From Verrucomicrobiota bacterium (lineage in GTDB: Bacteria; Verrucomicrobiota; Verrucomicrobiia; Opitutales; T3Sed10-336): DNA of 43,990 nt. Position 1 is the stretch's first letter; each line of letters opens with the position of its first letter. The stretch is from contig PXDC01000053.1 in NCBI GenBank assembly GCA_003565135.1, forward strand, positions 1 to 43,990, read 5' to 3'. The notes under the pieces were generated by a model. It was given only the letters and a program-made list of their open reading frames with translations, had not been told where the DNA came from and made no database searches. The translations under genes were made by a program, and so were the position numbers. Positions 1 through 8,333 of this stretch are shown here, in pieces.

Positions 1-483
1 AATATCGCCCGCGATCCGCTCGACGCCTTTGTCCCGGAGGACGGCGGCCCATTCCCGGAATACATCGCGGGAATCGGCGTGGAAGCGCTCGTAGAGGGTC
101 GGATCGCCATAACCGAAAACAACCAGGTCTCCCTGCAGAACGCTCCCCTCGATTTCCCCGGTGTGGCACAGGGGCGTCTCGTATCGGAATTCGGGCCCGA
201 GATAGCGGAGGGCGGCGGCCGCGGTGAGGATTTTCTGGTTTGAGGCGGGAATAAAATTGCGCCGGGCGTTTTTCGCGTACCAAACCTCGCCGCTCTCCAG
301 CGACTCGAACAAAACCCCCCAATGGGTATGGGAAAAGTCCGGATCGGCGAGGCGGGCGTCGATGGCCGTCACCAACTCCCGCCTGAGATCCGTGCCGTGC
401 GGCTCGTAACCGGCCCAGCCGGCGGGGGGAGCGATTCCGATCACGGCGATCGGGAACAGGAACTTCAGGGGGATGCGCTTCAT
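1..483 (-). CDS. dacB: D-alanyl-D-alanine carboxypeptidase/endopeptidase, PBP4 type (peptidase S13), N-terminal part
   Basis: Partial gene: 161 codons are visible and the frame runs off the window at base 1. PBP4-family enzymes act in the periplasm, trimming or cutting peptidoglycan peptide cross-links. The start at 483 gives a basic N-terminus (MKRIPLK), a hydrophobic stretch to about residue 24 and a likely signal-peptidase site near AGWAG/Y. The S13 active-site motif is clear: PASNQK puts the nucleophile at Ser81 and the general base at Lys84, followed by an Ala-rich helix (LTAAAALRYLG) and the family-typical GDLVVFGYGDPTL segment. The SxN and KTG motifs would lie outside the window. It is divergent from the DUF2071 gene, with a 213-base gap between them. 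Family assignment is confident; whether the gene is complete cannot be seen. Confidence 0.9.
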   Translation of the reverse strand, partial: MKRIPLKFLFPIAVIGIAPPAGWAGYEPHGTDLRRELVTAIDARLADPDFSHTHWGVLFESLESGEVWYAKNARRNFIPASNQKILTAAAALRYLGPEFRYETPLCHTGEIEGSVLQGDLVVFGYGDPTLYERFHADSRDVFREWAAVLRDKGVERIAGDI

Positions 484-696
484 GGGTGCGGTAATAGCGT
501 GCGCGAGCGGAAGAGGGAAGCAAAAGAAACAAGGAGCTTACTCTACCCTTTGCCGGAACGCGTTTGCCCTATCAGGGAAAAGCGATCGTTTCACGGCATG
601 GCAATCCGCCGGGATCGCGGCCAGGCGAAAAGAGTTGAGCGGGATCGAATTCCTCATTAATTGTTAACAGGAGGATTCTGAAGGAAAAATCAAACC
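484..696. promoter_or_regulatory. Divergent intergenic region, dacB / DUF2071 gene
   Basis: This 213-base gap must hold the start signals for both genes. On the minus strand a TAAGCT hexamer (540-535) lies about 50 bases upstream of dacB in a position suited to a -10 box, but no good -35 precedes it. On the plus strand TTGAGC (635-640) followed after 16 bases by TTAATT is a weak candidate. An AGGAGG at 669-674 is rather far (22 bases) from the ATG at 697; AAGGA at 681-685 is better placed. None of these is strong. Confidence 0.3.
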
Positions 697-1497
697 ATGG
701 ACCGCCTTCGTATCAGGCAACGCCCCCGCGGTTACCCTCTGATGCGACAGCATTGGGGTAAACTGCTCTTCATGCACTGGCCGCTCCCTTACCGTACCCT
801 GCGTGCCCGCGTCCCCGACTCCCTGGAGATCGACCTCTACCACGGCAATGCCTGGGTCGGTCTCATTCCCTTCACCATGTGGGGCGTCCGTCCGAGCTTC
901 ACCCCCCCGATTCCGGGATTGAGCGCCTTCCACGAATTGAACGTCCGCACTTACGTGCACCGCGACGGGGTTCCCGGAGTTTATTTTTTTTCCCTGGACG
1001 CTTCCCTGGCACCCGCGGTCTGGGCCGCCCGCCGCTTTTATCACCTCCCCTATTTTGCGGCGGAGATCTCCTTGCGTGACACCGCCGGGGAAATCGCCTA
1101 CCGGTCGCGGCGTACCCACAAGGACGCCCCCGCGGCGGAATTCCTCGCCCGATGGCGTCCGGGAAGGCCCCTGCCGGAAACCGATCCGGGTTCCCTGGCG
1201 TTTTTTCTGACCGAACGGTACTGCCTCTACACCGAGCATCGGGGCCGGCTCTACCGCTGCCGTATCCATCATCCCCCGTGGCCGCTTCAATCCGCCGAGC
1301 TGACCGAATTTCATTCCGACCTCCTGGCCTCCCACGACCTGCCCGAACCGGAGAATTCCCCCGTCCTGCACTACGCGGCAAACATCGGTGTCGATATTTG
1401 GCCGCTCACCCCGGTCGAGGGGCTTTCCCGGGCGCGCCAGGCCCTCGACACCATCACGGCAAAAACCGTACCCAGCCCGGGCGGCAACCCCGCCTGA
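697..1497 (+). CDS. DUF2071 (YqjF-like) protein
   Basis: 266-residue cytoplasmic protein with no signal peptide. It matches the DUF2071 family pattern: an opening 'W..LLFMHWPLPY..LRARVP' segment, then GNAWVGLIPFTMWGVRP, a central FHELNVRTYV and VYFFSLDAS stretch, and the HLPYFAAEISL region. The family is widespread and adopts an acetoacetate-decarboxylase-like fold, but no reaction is firmly established, so I give no function. It begins a plus-strand group whose next gene starts 64 bases after its stop, so co-transcription with the secreted protein and the M14 peptidase is plausible. The ATG at 697 is preceded by AAGGA at a workable distance. Family call is good; role is unknown. Confidence 0.8.
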   Translation: MDRLRIRQRPRGYPLMRQHWGKLLFMHWPLPYRTLRARVPDSLEIDLYHGNAWVGLIPFTMWGVRPSFTPPIPGLSAFHELNVRTYVHRDGVPGVYFFSLDASLAPAVWAARRFYHLPYFAAEISLRDTAGEIAYRSRRTHKDAPAAEFLARWRPGRPLPETDPGSLAFFLTERYCLYTEHRGRLYRCRIHHPPWPLQSAELTEFHSDLLASHDLPEPENSPVLHYAANIGVDIWPLTPVEGLSRARQALDTITAKTVPSPGGNPA

Positions 1498-1561
1498 CGC
1501 GGAGCGCGGTTTCACCGCCTGCGGGATTGACCCGGGATCGCATTCAAACACGCTCGAACCG

Positions 1562-2590
1562 ATGTTTCATTACCGTTGTTTCCGCTGGAAAGGTGCGGCA
1601 CCGGTCGCTCCCGTGGCCCCTTTACCCTTCGTCCGCCGGTCCGCCTGCCTGATCTGTGCCGGGCTGGGGCTGACGGCCTTCGATCCGGTCCCGGCATCCG
1701 CCGCACCCGACCCCCGGCCGGAACGCGGCACGTGGCATTGGACGGGGCGGGGCGACAACCACCCGTACGGTTCGGCCCGGGCCGTCGGGAATCCCGAAAG
1801 CGAGGCCGAGATCCTGGAGATCTATCGCCGCTGGAACATCGTCCGGGTCTACACGAGTTACCCGGCCGACCGTCTGGAGAACGAACCGGATCCGGTGGCC
1901 CGATGGAACGCCACCCTGCACGGGGACGGCCGCAACGCGTTCCTCCTGTTGTCGACGACCCGGTGGATCTTCGAAGACCAGCGCGACGCGTTGCGGGAGG
2001 CCCTGCGGAAACGCCTGCTGGATTTCAACCGATCGCGGACCGATCCCGCCGAACGATTCCACGGTCTCCATTTCGACATCGAGCCTCACATCCTCGACGA
2101 ATGGAACCGGGCCACCCCCGAGGGAAAACGCGATTTCCTGTTCCTTCTCCGCGACCTCTTTCTCGACGCCCGCCGCTACCTCGACGAAAACGGCGGGGCA
2201 GCCCTGCCGATCCACGCCGCCCTCCCGGTTTGGTTCGATCGCCTTCCACCCGAACTCGGGGGCCGGGGAAGCATCGGCTGGGAAAGCCCCCGGCAGCGCG
2301 ACGGTTGGTTCCGCTCGGTCGGTGACGCCGTGGCGGCCATCAGCCTTATGGCATTTGAAACCCCGCACGTGCGCACCATCCTGGGTAATACAGAATGGGA
2401 ACGGGCTCATTTCGCCGGCGACGTGTTTGTCGCCCTGCGCGCCAATCTCGGCGGCGAATGGAAGGATATCAGCGAGATGATCGCGGCCATGGGCGAAGTG
2501 GAGGCGGCGACCGGCGGCGGCATCGACATTCAACCCTTTCGACGCTTCGCCGAAAAAGCGGGAAACCACCCTCCGCCCGTGACGAAATGA
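1562..2590 (+). CDS. Secreted hypothetical protein, probable TIM-barrel glycosidase-like fold
   Basis: 342 residues from the ATG at 1562. The frame stays open further upstream, but this start gives a plausible export signal: Arg/Lys near the N-terminus, a hydrophobic run around residues 20-40, and Ala-rich SASAA before the mature PDPRPE. I do not recognise the family. The mature part is rich in Trp/Arg and contains GLHFDIEPH, with Asp172 and Glu174 on a predicted strand; this resembles the 'DxD/E' strand-4 motif of GH18-like barrels. HAALPVWFD and AISLMAFETPH look like later barrel strands ending in acidic residues. A secreted carbohydrate-active or amidase-like role is possible but inferred only from motif shape. 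It sits between a DUF2071 gene and an M14 peptidase on the same strand. Confidence 0.6.
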   Translation: MFHYRCFRWKGAAPVAPVAPLPFVRRSACLICAGLGLTAFDPVPASAAPDPRPERGTWHWTGRGDNHPYGSARAVGNPESEAEILEIYRRWNIVRVYTSYPADRLENEPDPVARWNATLHGDGRNAFLLLSTTRWIFEDQRDALREALRKRLLDFNRSRTDPAERFHGLHFDIEPHILDEWNRATPEGKRDFLFLLRDLFLDARRYLDENGGAALPIHAALPVWFDRLPPELGGRGSIGWESPRQRDGWFRSVGDAVAAISLMAFETPHVRTILGNTEWERAHFAGDVFVALRANLGGEWKDISEMIAAMGEVEAATGGGIDIQPFRRFAEKAGNHPPPVTK

Positions 2591-2649
2591 TTGCGTCGGA
2601 GTAAAACGGATACTTACCGGGGGAACCGCGCCGGCAGCGACGAAACATC

Positions 2650-3414
2650 ATGGAACGACCCAAGGCAAAAAGATGGCTGGAAAACGTCCTTGCCCTGGCC
2701 CGCAATGCGGGGTTTGCCGCGGCCTCTCTCGATCGCGCGTACGATCTCCCCCTCCTGGCCCTGACCCGCCCGGCGCCGGGTCCGGCCCCGAGGGTCTACC
2801 TTTCGGCCGGCATCCACGGCGACGAACCCGCCGGTCCCCTCGCATTGATGGATCTCCTGCGCGAGCGCTTTTTCGACGATCGTTTTACCTGGACCCTTTG
2901 TCCCCTGCTCAATCCGGCCGCCTGGGATGCCGGCACGCGGGAGAACCCAGGGGGTATCGACCTGAACCGGGATTACCGCCAGCCCCGCAGCCGGGAGGTC
3001 CGGGCGCATCGAGACTGGCTGGAGGCGCAGCCGGCCAACGACCTCTACCTCTCCCTGCACGAAGACTGGGAGGCCAACGGTTTTTACCTTTACGAGATCA
3101 ATACCACGACGCTCCATTCCCTGGCCGAAACCATCCTTGATGCGGTGGAAGCCGTTATTCCGCGCGAGACGGGATCCCGGATCGACGGTCACGAAACCGC
3201 CGCCCCGGGACTGATCCACCACCGGCCCGAAGCCGACGAGCCAGAGTATTGGCCGGAGGCGATCTTTCACCTCAAAAGGTACCCGCACCTGTCGTACACA
3301 TTCGAGACGCCCAGCGCCCGGGACCTGGTCACGCGCACCGCGGCACTGAAGCTGGCCACGCAGGCCGCCATCGACGGTTTCTTCGAAATCAGGGCGAACG
3401 CGGAATCGCCCTGA
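2650..3414 (+). CDS. M14-type zinc carboxypeptidase / succinylglutamate desuccinylase-like metallopeptidase
   Basis: 254 residues, no signal peptide, so probably cytoplasmic. The zinc site is visible: AGIHGDEPAG supplies His56 and Glu59, and LYLSLHEDWE supplies the third ligand His137. GIDLNRDYRQP carries the substrate-carboxylate Arg motif, and YTFETPS provides Glu219 in the position of the catalytic Glu of M14 enzymes. The short length resembles MpaA-like murein-peptide amidases and the M14/AstE group rather than secreted carboxypeptidases. With PBP4 nearby, recycling of wall peptides is a fair guess, but the substrate cannot be read from the sequence. The gene lies 59 bases after the secreted protein. 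It converges with the HA-repeat gene, separated by only 27 bases and with no clear terminator. Confidence 0.8.
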   Translation: MERPKAKRWLENVLALARNAGFAAASLDRAYDLPLLALTRPAPGPAPRVYLSAGIHGDEPAGPLALMDLLRERFFDDRFTWTLCPLLNPAAWDAGTRENPGGIDLNRDYRQPRSREVRAHRDWLEAQPANDLYLSLHEDWEANGFYLYEINTTTLHSLAETILDAVEAVIPRETGSRIDGHETAAPGLIHHRPEADEPEYWPEAIFHLKRYPHLSYTFETPSARDLVTRTAALKLATQAAIDGFFEIRANAESP

Positions 3415-3441
3415 ACGCCGGGCACGCCGTTCCCGCCCCGC

Positions 3442-5364
3442 TCACCGCCCGGCGGTACGGTCCTTTTTCGCCCGTCGCTCCGCCCAGGGAAAACCGACGG
3501 CTTCCAGGAGTTCGATGTGGACGGGTTTCAGGAGGCCCCGTTTGTGTCGCTGCTTCTGCTGGGCGGCCCACTCGGCGAGCGCCTGGTTCGGAGGGTACTG
3601 ACGCGGTACACGACTGTGCCCGTGTTCGCGCCGGAACGCCTTGAGCCCTTCGTAATGCCCCATCCATTGAGGGGTTGGTTGGTCCGCCAATTCAAACGAA
3701 AAACCGACCGCCTCCAGCAGCCGCTTCCGGTCCGCGCGCAAATCTCCCCGTTGATACAGCGAACGCTGTCGTCTGACCCATACCGCCAAATCCGAATTTC
3801 CCTCGCCCGGCTCCACGCGGGTGTGGCCGTGGACCGCCACGAACCGTTTCAACGCTTCGTAGCGCCGCCGCCACCGCTCCTCGTGAAAGGACGTCAGGTC
3901 CCACACCATTCCCAGTTCGTCGAGCATTTGCACCTGGCGTTCATTCAAACGCCCCTTACGCCGGCTGCGCCGCTGCGCCGCGAGCCACCGCTCGAGGCGG
4001 CCCGGCAGGTCGTGCGGATCGGGGATACGCCCGCCGTGTTCCTTCCGGCAGATGGCCCTCAATTCCTCCAGGTTCTTCTGCCACAGGCCGGTTTGGATCC
4101 GCCGGGCTTCCTCTTCCCGAGCCCCGTCGCGGCCCGGGCGCGGATTCGGGTCCACTCCCAGCGAATCCAATGCCGCTCTCTGGTCGGCGGGAAGGCGCCG
4201 GTTGCGGTAAGCGGTCCTTTGGCGTGCCAGCCACCGGCCGAGCGATTTGTTACGGGGGTCGGTCTGCGTCACGCCGGCGTGACCGTAGTCCCGGTGAAAC
4301 GCTTTCAGTTGGTCGAAGTACGCCCACCAACGGCGGATTTCCGCCGGGCGGTCCCCCCAGGGGAAACCGGCTGCGTCCAGGGCCTCCTTTCGACGCGCGG
4401 CCAACACCCCCTGTCGGTACAGCCAGCGCTGCCGGCCGAACCAAACGTACAATCCATAATTCTCCTTTTTATCCGGAACCGCCCCCGGGCCCTGCCGCCG
4501 GACCCATTCACGGTACGCTTCCAGATTCTTTGACCAGGCCTCGTAGGCACCGTCGGAAATCTCCGTACGCTCCCAGTCGAAGCCCATCGCCTCCAGGGCC
4601 GTCTTAACCTCGGGCCGCAATTCACCTTTCCGGTACTCGGTCCGCCGCTTTCGCAGCCAGCGTCGCAGGTCCCGCTCGGGCAGGTGAAAAAAATCGAACC
4701 CCTGGGCCTCCGCCGCCTGTCGCACCCGATCAACCCATTTCTGCCAGGCCGGCACCTTCTTCACCGGAACCTTCTTTTTTTTCGCCGGACGTTTCTTCTT
4801 TGGCACCGGCTTCTTACGCTTCCGTTCAGCTACCGTCCAATCGTACCCGGTCGCATCGACGAGGGAAACCTGCCACGACCGCAGTTCCCCTTTCAATTTC
4901 CGCAAACGCGCCCGGTAAAGCCATTGCCGCAGCTCGGGCGGCAGCCGCGACAAGGCGAATTCACCGCTCTCGTCGACCGCCCGCTCCCGGACCTGCGAAC
5001 AAACCGCGGCCCAGTGACGGTACCGCTTCGACCGCTCGATGGCGTGGGGCGGGAGATCCCGGTCGTCGCCGGGTCGACCCGTCCCGGCCGCGGCTTCACT
5101 CGCCAGCTTCTCGGTCAGGGGCTTCCGGGGACGCCCCCGGCGCCGGCCACCGGGTTTCCGCGGACGGTCGTCGCCCCATTCCGAGGGGTCGACATAAGCC
5201 GCCTCCAAATCCCCCGGACTGATTCCCCCCATGTCGCCCGCTTCCCCCGGGAAACCGCGAACCGGCCGGCTATTCCCCTTGCGAGCCTGGCGCTCCTTTT
5301 CTTTCCGTCGCCGGGCCTGGAGACGCTGCTGCCGTTTCCGGGAGTCTTTTTTCTTTCGGGCCAT
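3442..5364 (-). CDS. Protein of seven tandem helicase-associated (HA) domains, no helicase
   Basis: 640 residues made almost wholly of helicase-associated (HA, PF03457-type) repeats. Each is about 60-75 residues: an aromatic W/Y start (W..yyeaLkaF), an H/G-rich turn, a central 'LaxWxxxQRxxyrrG.L' helix, and a closing 'LexxGFxW'. I count seven: roughly residues 115-175, 205-262, 272-335, 345-405, 425-490, 495-555 and 570-630. The N-terminal ~100 residues and a linker near 180-205 are Lys/Arg-rich and low complexity, as in a nucleic-acid binder. No Walker A, DEAD/DEAH or nuclease motif is present, so this is a stand-alone HA array. HA domains normally follow SNF2/SF2 helicase modules and are thought to bind nucleic acid. 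It is upstream of nothing obvious; valS lies 177 bases away on the same strand. Confidence 0.85.
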   Translation of the reverse strand: MARKKKDSRKRQQRLQARRRKEKERQARKGNSRPVRGFPGEAGDMGGISPGDLEAAYVDPSEWGDDRPRKPGGRRRGRPRKPLTEKLASEAAAGTGRPGDDRDLPPHAIERSKRYRHWAAVCSQVRERAVDESGEFALSRLPPELRQWLYRARLRKLKGELRSWQVSLVDATGYDWTVAERKRKKPVPKKKRPAKKKKVPVKKVPAWQKWVDRVRQAAEAQGFDFFHLPERDLRRWLRKRRTEYRKGELRPEVKTALEAMGFDWERTEISDGAYEAWSKNLEAYREWVRRQGPGAVPDKKENYGLYVWFGRQRWLYRQGVLAARRKEALDAAGFPWGDRPAEIRRWWAYFDQLKAFHRDYGHAGVTQTDPRNKSLGRWLARQRTAYRNRRLPADQRAALDSLGVDPNPRPGRDGAREEEARRIQTGLWQKNLEELRAICRKEHGGRIPDPHDLPGRLERWLAAQRRSRRKGRLNERQVQMLDELGMVWDLTSFHEERWRRRYEALKRFVAVHGHTRVEPGEGNSDLAVWVRRQRSLYQRGDLRADRKRLLEAVGFSFELADQPTPQWMGHYEGLKAFRREHGHSRVPRQYPPNQALAEWAAQQKQRHKRGLLKPVHIELLEAVGFPWAERRAKKDRTAGR

Positions 5365-5541
5365 CGGCCGTTACCGTTCGCGGATTCGCATGGGACTTCG
5401 CCCGGAAGCTAAGCGCACGCGCCGGTGCAAAGCAAGCGCGGGTTCGGGGAACGCGGGGCGGGTCCCTACCCGCCCGCCGCTTTCGGCCGGGCACGGGGCA
5501 GGCCGCGACAACGGGTTCCGCTGTGAACCTCACTCGCCGGT

Positions 5542-8253
5542 TCAACCGGACAACGCACCGAGGAGTTTTTCCACCTCCGCTTTTTTGTCCTTTAATTCGT
5601 CGAGCTGGCGACGGGCGCCTTCGACAATTTCGGGTGGCGCTTTGGAGACGAACTTTTCGTTCCGCAACTTGCCTTCACCGACGGCAACCTGTTTATCCAG
5701 TTTGGCCAGCTCCCGGCCCAGGCGCTCCTTTTCCGCCTCGACATCGACCGCCCCGGAAAGGTCGAGCTGGATGGTCCCGAGACGGGTCACAACGCCCGGA
5801 GCGCCATCGCCGGCCGCCGCAAAGGATATCCCGGCGGCCCCGATCAGCGCTTTGAGCTTGCCGAGCGAGGCTTCGATCTGGCCCCGGGCGCCCTTGTCGG
5901 CCTGGACAAAGAAAGAAAGATCCTTCCGGTTGGCCAGGTTGTAGTCGGCCTTCAGGGCGCGGGAACGGGTGACAAACTCCTGGAGGTTCACGGTGTTTTG
6001 CTCCGCCGCCCGGTCAGGTGAGACCCCGGCTGCCTCCAGCGCGCGCTTCAACTCGCCGGCATCCGGCGTATGCGCGTTCTGGATAAAGTCCGTGTCGGTA
6101 CCGTATCCGAGATCGTGCCACAACTCTTCGGTGATAAACGGGATGTAGGGATGGAGCAGGAGGAGCAATTGGCGAATGACAAAGTCCTGGAGCGCCAGCC
6201 CGGTTTCGCGCACCCCGGGATCCCGCGAACGGGTCTTGGAAACCTCCAGGTACCAGTCGCAGAAATCGGTCCAGAAAAAGGTGTACAACCGCTGGGCGGC
6301 GCCGGTGAACTCGTAACGATCCAGCGCCCGGTTCACCGCTTCGGTGGTCTCGAGCAAACGCAGCAGGATAAAGTGATCGTCGTCATCCAGGGCGTCGGGA
6401 CCGATCCGCGAGGCGACCGCTTCCAGGGAGCGGTTATCCCTCATGTCACCGGACATCTGCCGGTAGCGGCAGGCGTTCCAGAGTTTGTTGCAGAAATGCC
6501 GGCCCGTTTCGACCCGGTCTTCACTGAAGCGGATATCCTGACCCTTCGGCGCAATCAGCATGATACCGAGCCGCAGACCGTCGGCGCCGTACCGGTCGAT
6601 CAGATCGATCGGGTCGGGTGAATTTCCGAGGGACTTGGACATTTTTCGTCCCTGGATGTCGCGGATAATGCCGGTGTAATAGACGTCGCGGAACGGAATC
6701 CGCCGCTCCACCGGTTCCCCCGGACGCATGAACTGAAGACCGGCCATGATCATCCGGGCGACCCAGAAAAAGATGATATCCGGACCGGTCACCAGGGCAC
6801 GGGTGGGGTAGAAATAATCCAGGCCCTGCTTTTTTTCCTCCTCCGGGTCGGGCCAGCCCAGGGTGGCGAAAGGCCAGAGCCAGGACGAAGCCCAGGTGTC
6901 GAGCACGTCCTCCTCCTGCTCCCAATTCTCCGGATCGGCGGGAGGTTCCGTGTCGACATACCAGTTTTCCGGCGCGGAGCGATCGCTTCCTTTCCGGTAC
7001 CAGACCGGAATGCGGTGGCCCCACCAAAGCTGGCGGCTGATACACCAGTCCTGGATATTGTCCAGCCAATGCAGGTAAATCTTCGACCAGCGGTCGGGAA
7101 AGAAGCGGATTACGCCGTCCCGCACCGCGGCCTTGGCCTCTTCCACCGCGGGATACTTCAGGAACCACTGCTCGGAAAGGCGCGGTTCGATGGGAACGTC
7201 GGCGCGCTCGCTGAAACCGACGTTGTTTTCGTAGGGTTCTTCCCGCACGAGCAGCCCCGCTTCCCGCAACATGCCGGCCGCGAGTTTCCGCGCCTCGAAG
7301 CGGTCCATGCCGGCAAAGGCCTCGCCGGCCGAATCATTGAGTGTGGCGTCGGGATTAAAAACGTCGCGGACCGGCAGATCGTGCCGCCGACCGATGTCGA
7401 AGTCGGCCTTGTCGTGGGCCGGGGTGACCTTGAGAACGCCGGTGCCGAACTCCGGATCGATGTAGGAATCGGCGATCACCGGAATGGCCTCGCGGGGAAA
7501 CGGGCGCCAGACTTTCTCCCCCACCAGGTGCCTGTAGCGCTCGTCGTCGGGGTGCACGGCCACCGCGGTGTCGCCCATGATCGTTTCCGGGCGGGTGGTG
7601 GATATCTCCAGGAACTCCCCCGGGCGGTCGACGAGTTCGTAACGCATGTGATAGAGGACGCTGTTCTGCGTCTTCATGATCACCTCCTCGTCCGAAAGGG
7701 CCGTGAGGCTGGCGGGACACCAGTTGACCATCCGTTTACCGCGATAGACGAATCCGTCCCGGTAAAGCCGCACGAATGCCTCCTGAACCCGGCGACTGTA
7801 AGCCGGATCGAGCGTGAAGACCTCCCGGTCCCAATCACAGGAACAGCCCAACCGCTTCAGCTGTTCGATAATTATACCGCCGTGCTTTTCCTTCCACTCC
7901 CAGGCTTTCTCCAGGAATTTCTCCCGGCCGAGGTCGCGGCGGGTGACGCCCTCCTTTTCCCGCAGATCCCGCTCCACCCGGGTCTGAGTGGCGATTCCGG
8001 CATGGTCGGTGCCCGGAAGCCACATCGCCTCCTTGCCCTGCTGCCGGGCCCTCCGGATGAGGATGTCCTGGAGCGTGTTGTTGAGAACATGCCCCATGGT
8101 GAGGACCCCGGTGACGTTCGGCGGGGGAATCACGATACAATACGGTTCCCTGTCCGGGTCGGGACGGCCCCGAAAACAGTGCCGATCGATCCAGGTCCGG
8201 TACCAACGGGACTCAACCTGGCCGGGCTCGTAAGCTTTGCTGATTTCTGACAT
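5542..8253 (-). CDS. valS: Valine--tRNA ligase
   Basis: 903 residues, the normal length for ValRS, which charges tRNA-Val with valine in the cytoplasm. The N-terminal class I signature is IPPPNVTGVLTMGHVLN; the first residue of the HIGH box is Thr52 rather than the usual His (TMGH). The editing domain (TTRPETIMGDTAVAVHP), the DWCISRQLWWGHRIP segment, the KMSKSLGN loop near residue 555, an anticodon-binding domain, and the C-terminal coiled coil (AEKERLGRELAKLDKQ...) are all in order. The start at 8253 gives the usual MSEISKAYEPGQVESRWY opening. It is divergently arranged with glnD across an 80-base gap. A weak GC stem (5456-5475) lies downstream without a U tract. Confidence 0.97.
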   Translation of the reverse strand: MSEISKAYEPGQVESRWYRTWIDRHCFRGRPDPDREPYCIVIPPPNVTGVLTMGHVLNNTLQDILIRRARQQGKEAMWLPGTDHAGIATQTRVERDLREKEGVTRRDLGREKFLEKAWEWKEKHGGIIIEQLKRLGCSCDWDREVFTLDPAYSRRVQEAFVRLYRDGFVYRGKRMVNWCPASLTALSDEEVIMKTQNSVLYHMRYELVDRPGEFLEISTTRPETIMGDTAVAVHPDDERYRHLVGEKVWRPFPREAIPVIADSYIDPEFGTGVLKVTPAHDKADFDIGRRHDLPVRDVFNPDATLNDSAGEAFAGMDRFEARKLAAGMLREAGLLVREEPYENNVGFSERADVPIEPRLSEQWFLKYPAVEEAKAAVRDGVIRFFPDRWSKIYLHWLDNIQDWCISRQLWWGHRIPVWYRKGSDRSAPENWYVDTEPPADPENWEQEEDVLDTWASSWLWPFATLGWPDPEEEKKQGLDYFYPTRALVTGPDIIFFWVARMIMAGLQFMRPGEPVERRIPFRDVYYTGIIRDIQGRKMSKSLGNSPDPIDLIDRYGADGLRLGIMLIAPKGQDIRFSEDRVETGRHFCNKLWNACRYRQMSGDMRDNRSLEAVASRIGPDALDDDDHFILLRLLETTEAVNRALDRYEFTGAAQRLYTFFWTDFCDWYLEVSKTRSRDPGVRETGLALQDFVIRQLLLLLHPYIPFITEELWHDLGYGTDTDFIQNAHTPDAGELKRALEAAGVSPDRAAEQNTVNLQEFVTRSRALKADYNLANRKDLSFFVQADKGARGQIEASLGKLKALIGAAGISFAAAGDGAPGVVTRLGTIQLDLSGAVDVEAEKERLGRELAKLDKQVAVGEGKLRNEKFVSKAPPEIVEGARRQLDELKDKKAEVEKLLGALSG

Positions 8254-8275
8254 GGAAAAAGGTTAGCAGTAAGCT
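8247..8275 (+). promoter_or_regulatory. Candidate promoter for glnD
   Basis: CTGACA (8247-8252), a 17-base spacer, then TAAGCT (8270-8275). The -35 differs from consensus at one base and the -10 keeps the T-A---T core. The -35 overlaps the valS start codon on the other strand. An A/T-rich tract with TATAAA (8302-8307) lies further on and is an alternative. A start near 8282 would leave a 50-base leader to the GTG at 8334. Confidence 0.35.
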
Positions 8276-8333
8276 GGAATGTGAGGTAATTTCAATTCAT
8301 TTATAAAAAGACAATCCGTGATCGCTTCGCGCC

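Noticed and set aside
3517-4533. 338-codon frame opposite the HA-repeat gene
   Set aside because: Antisense shadow of the repeated protein; its composition follows the repeats.
5456-5475. GC hairpin after valS as a terminator
   Set aside because: About 8 base pairs with a 4-base loop, but no U tract follows on the minus strand.
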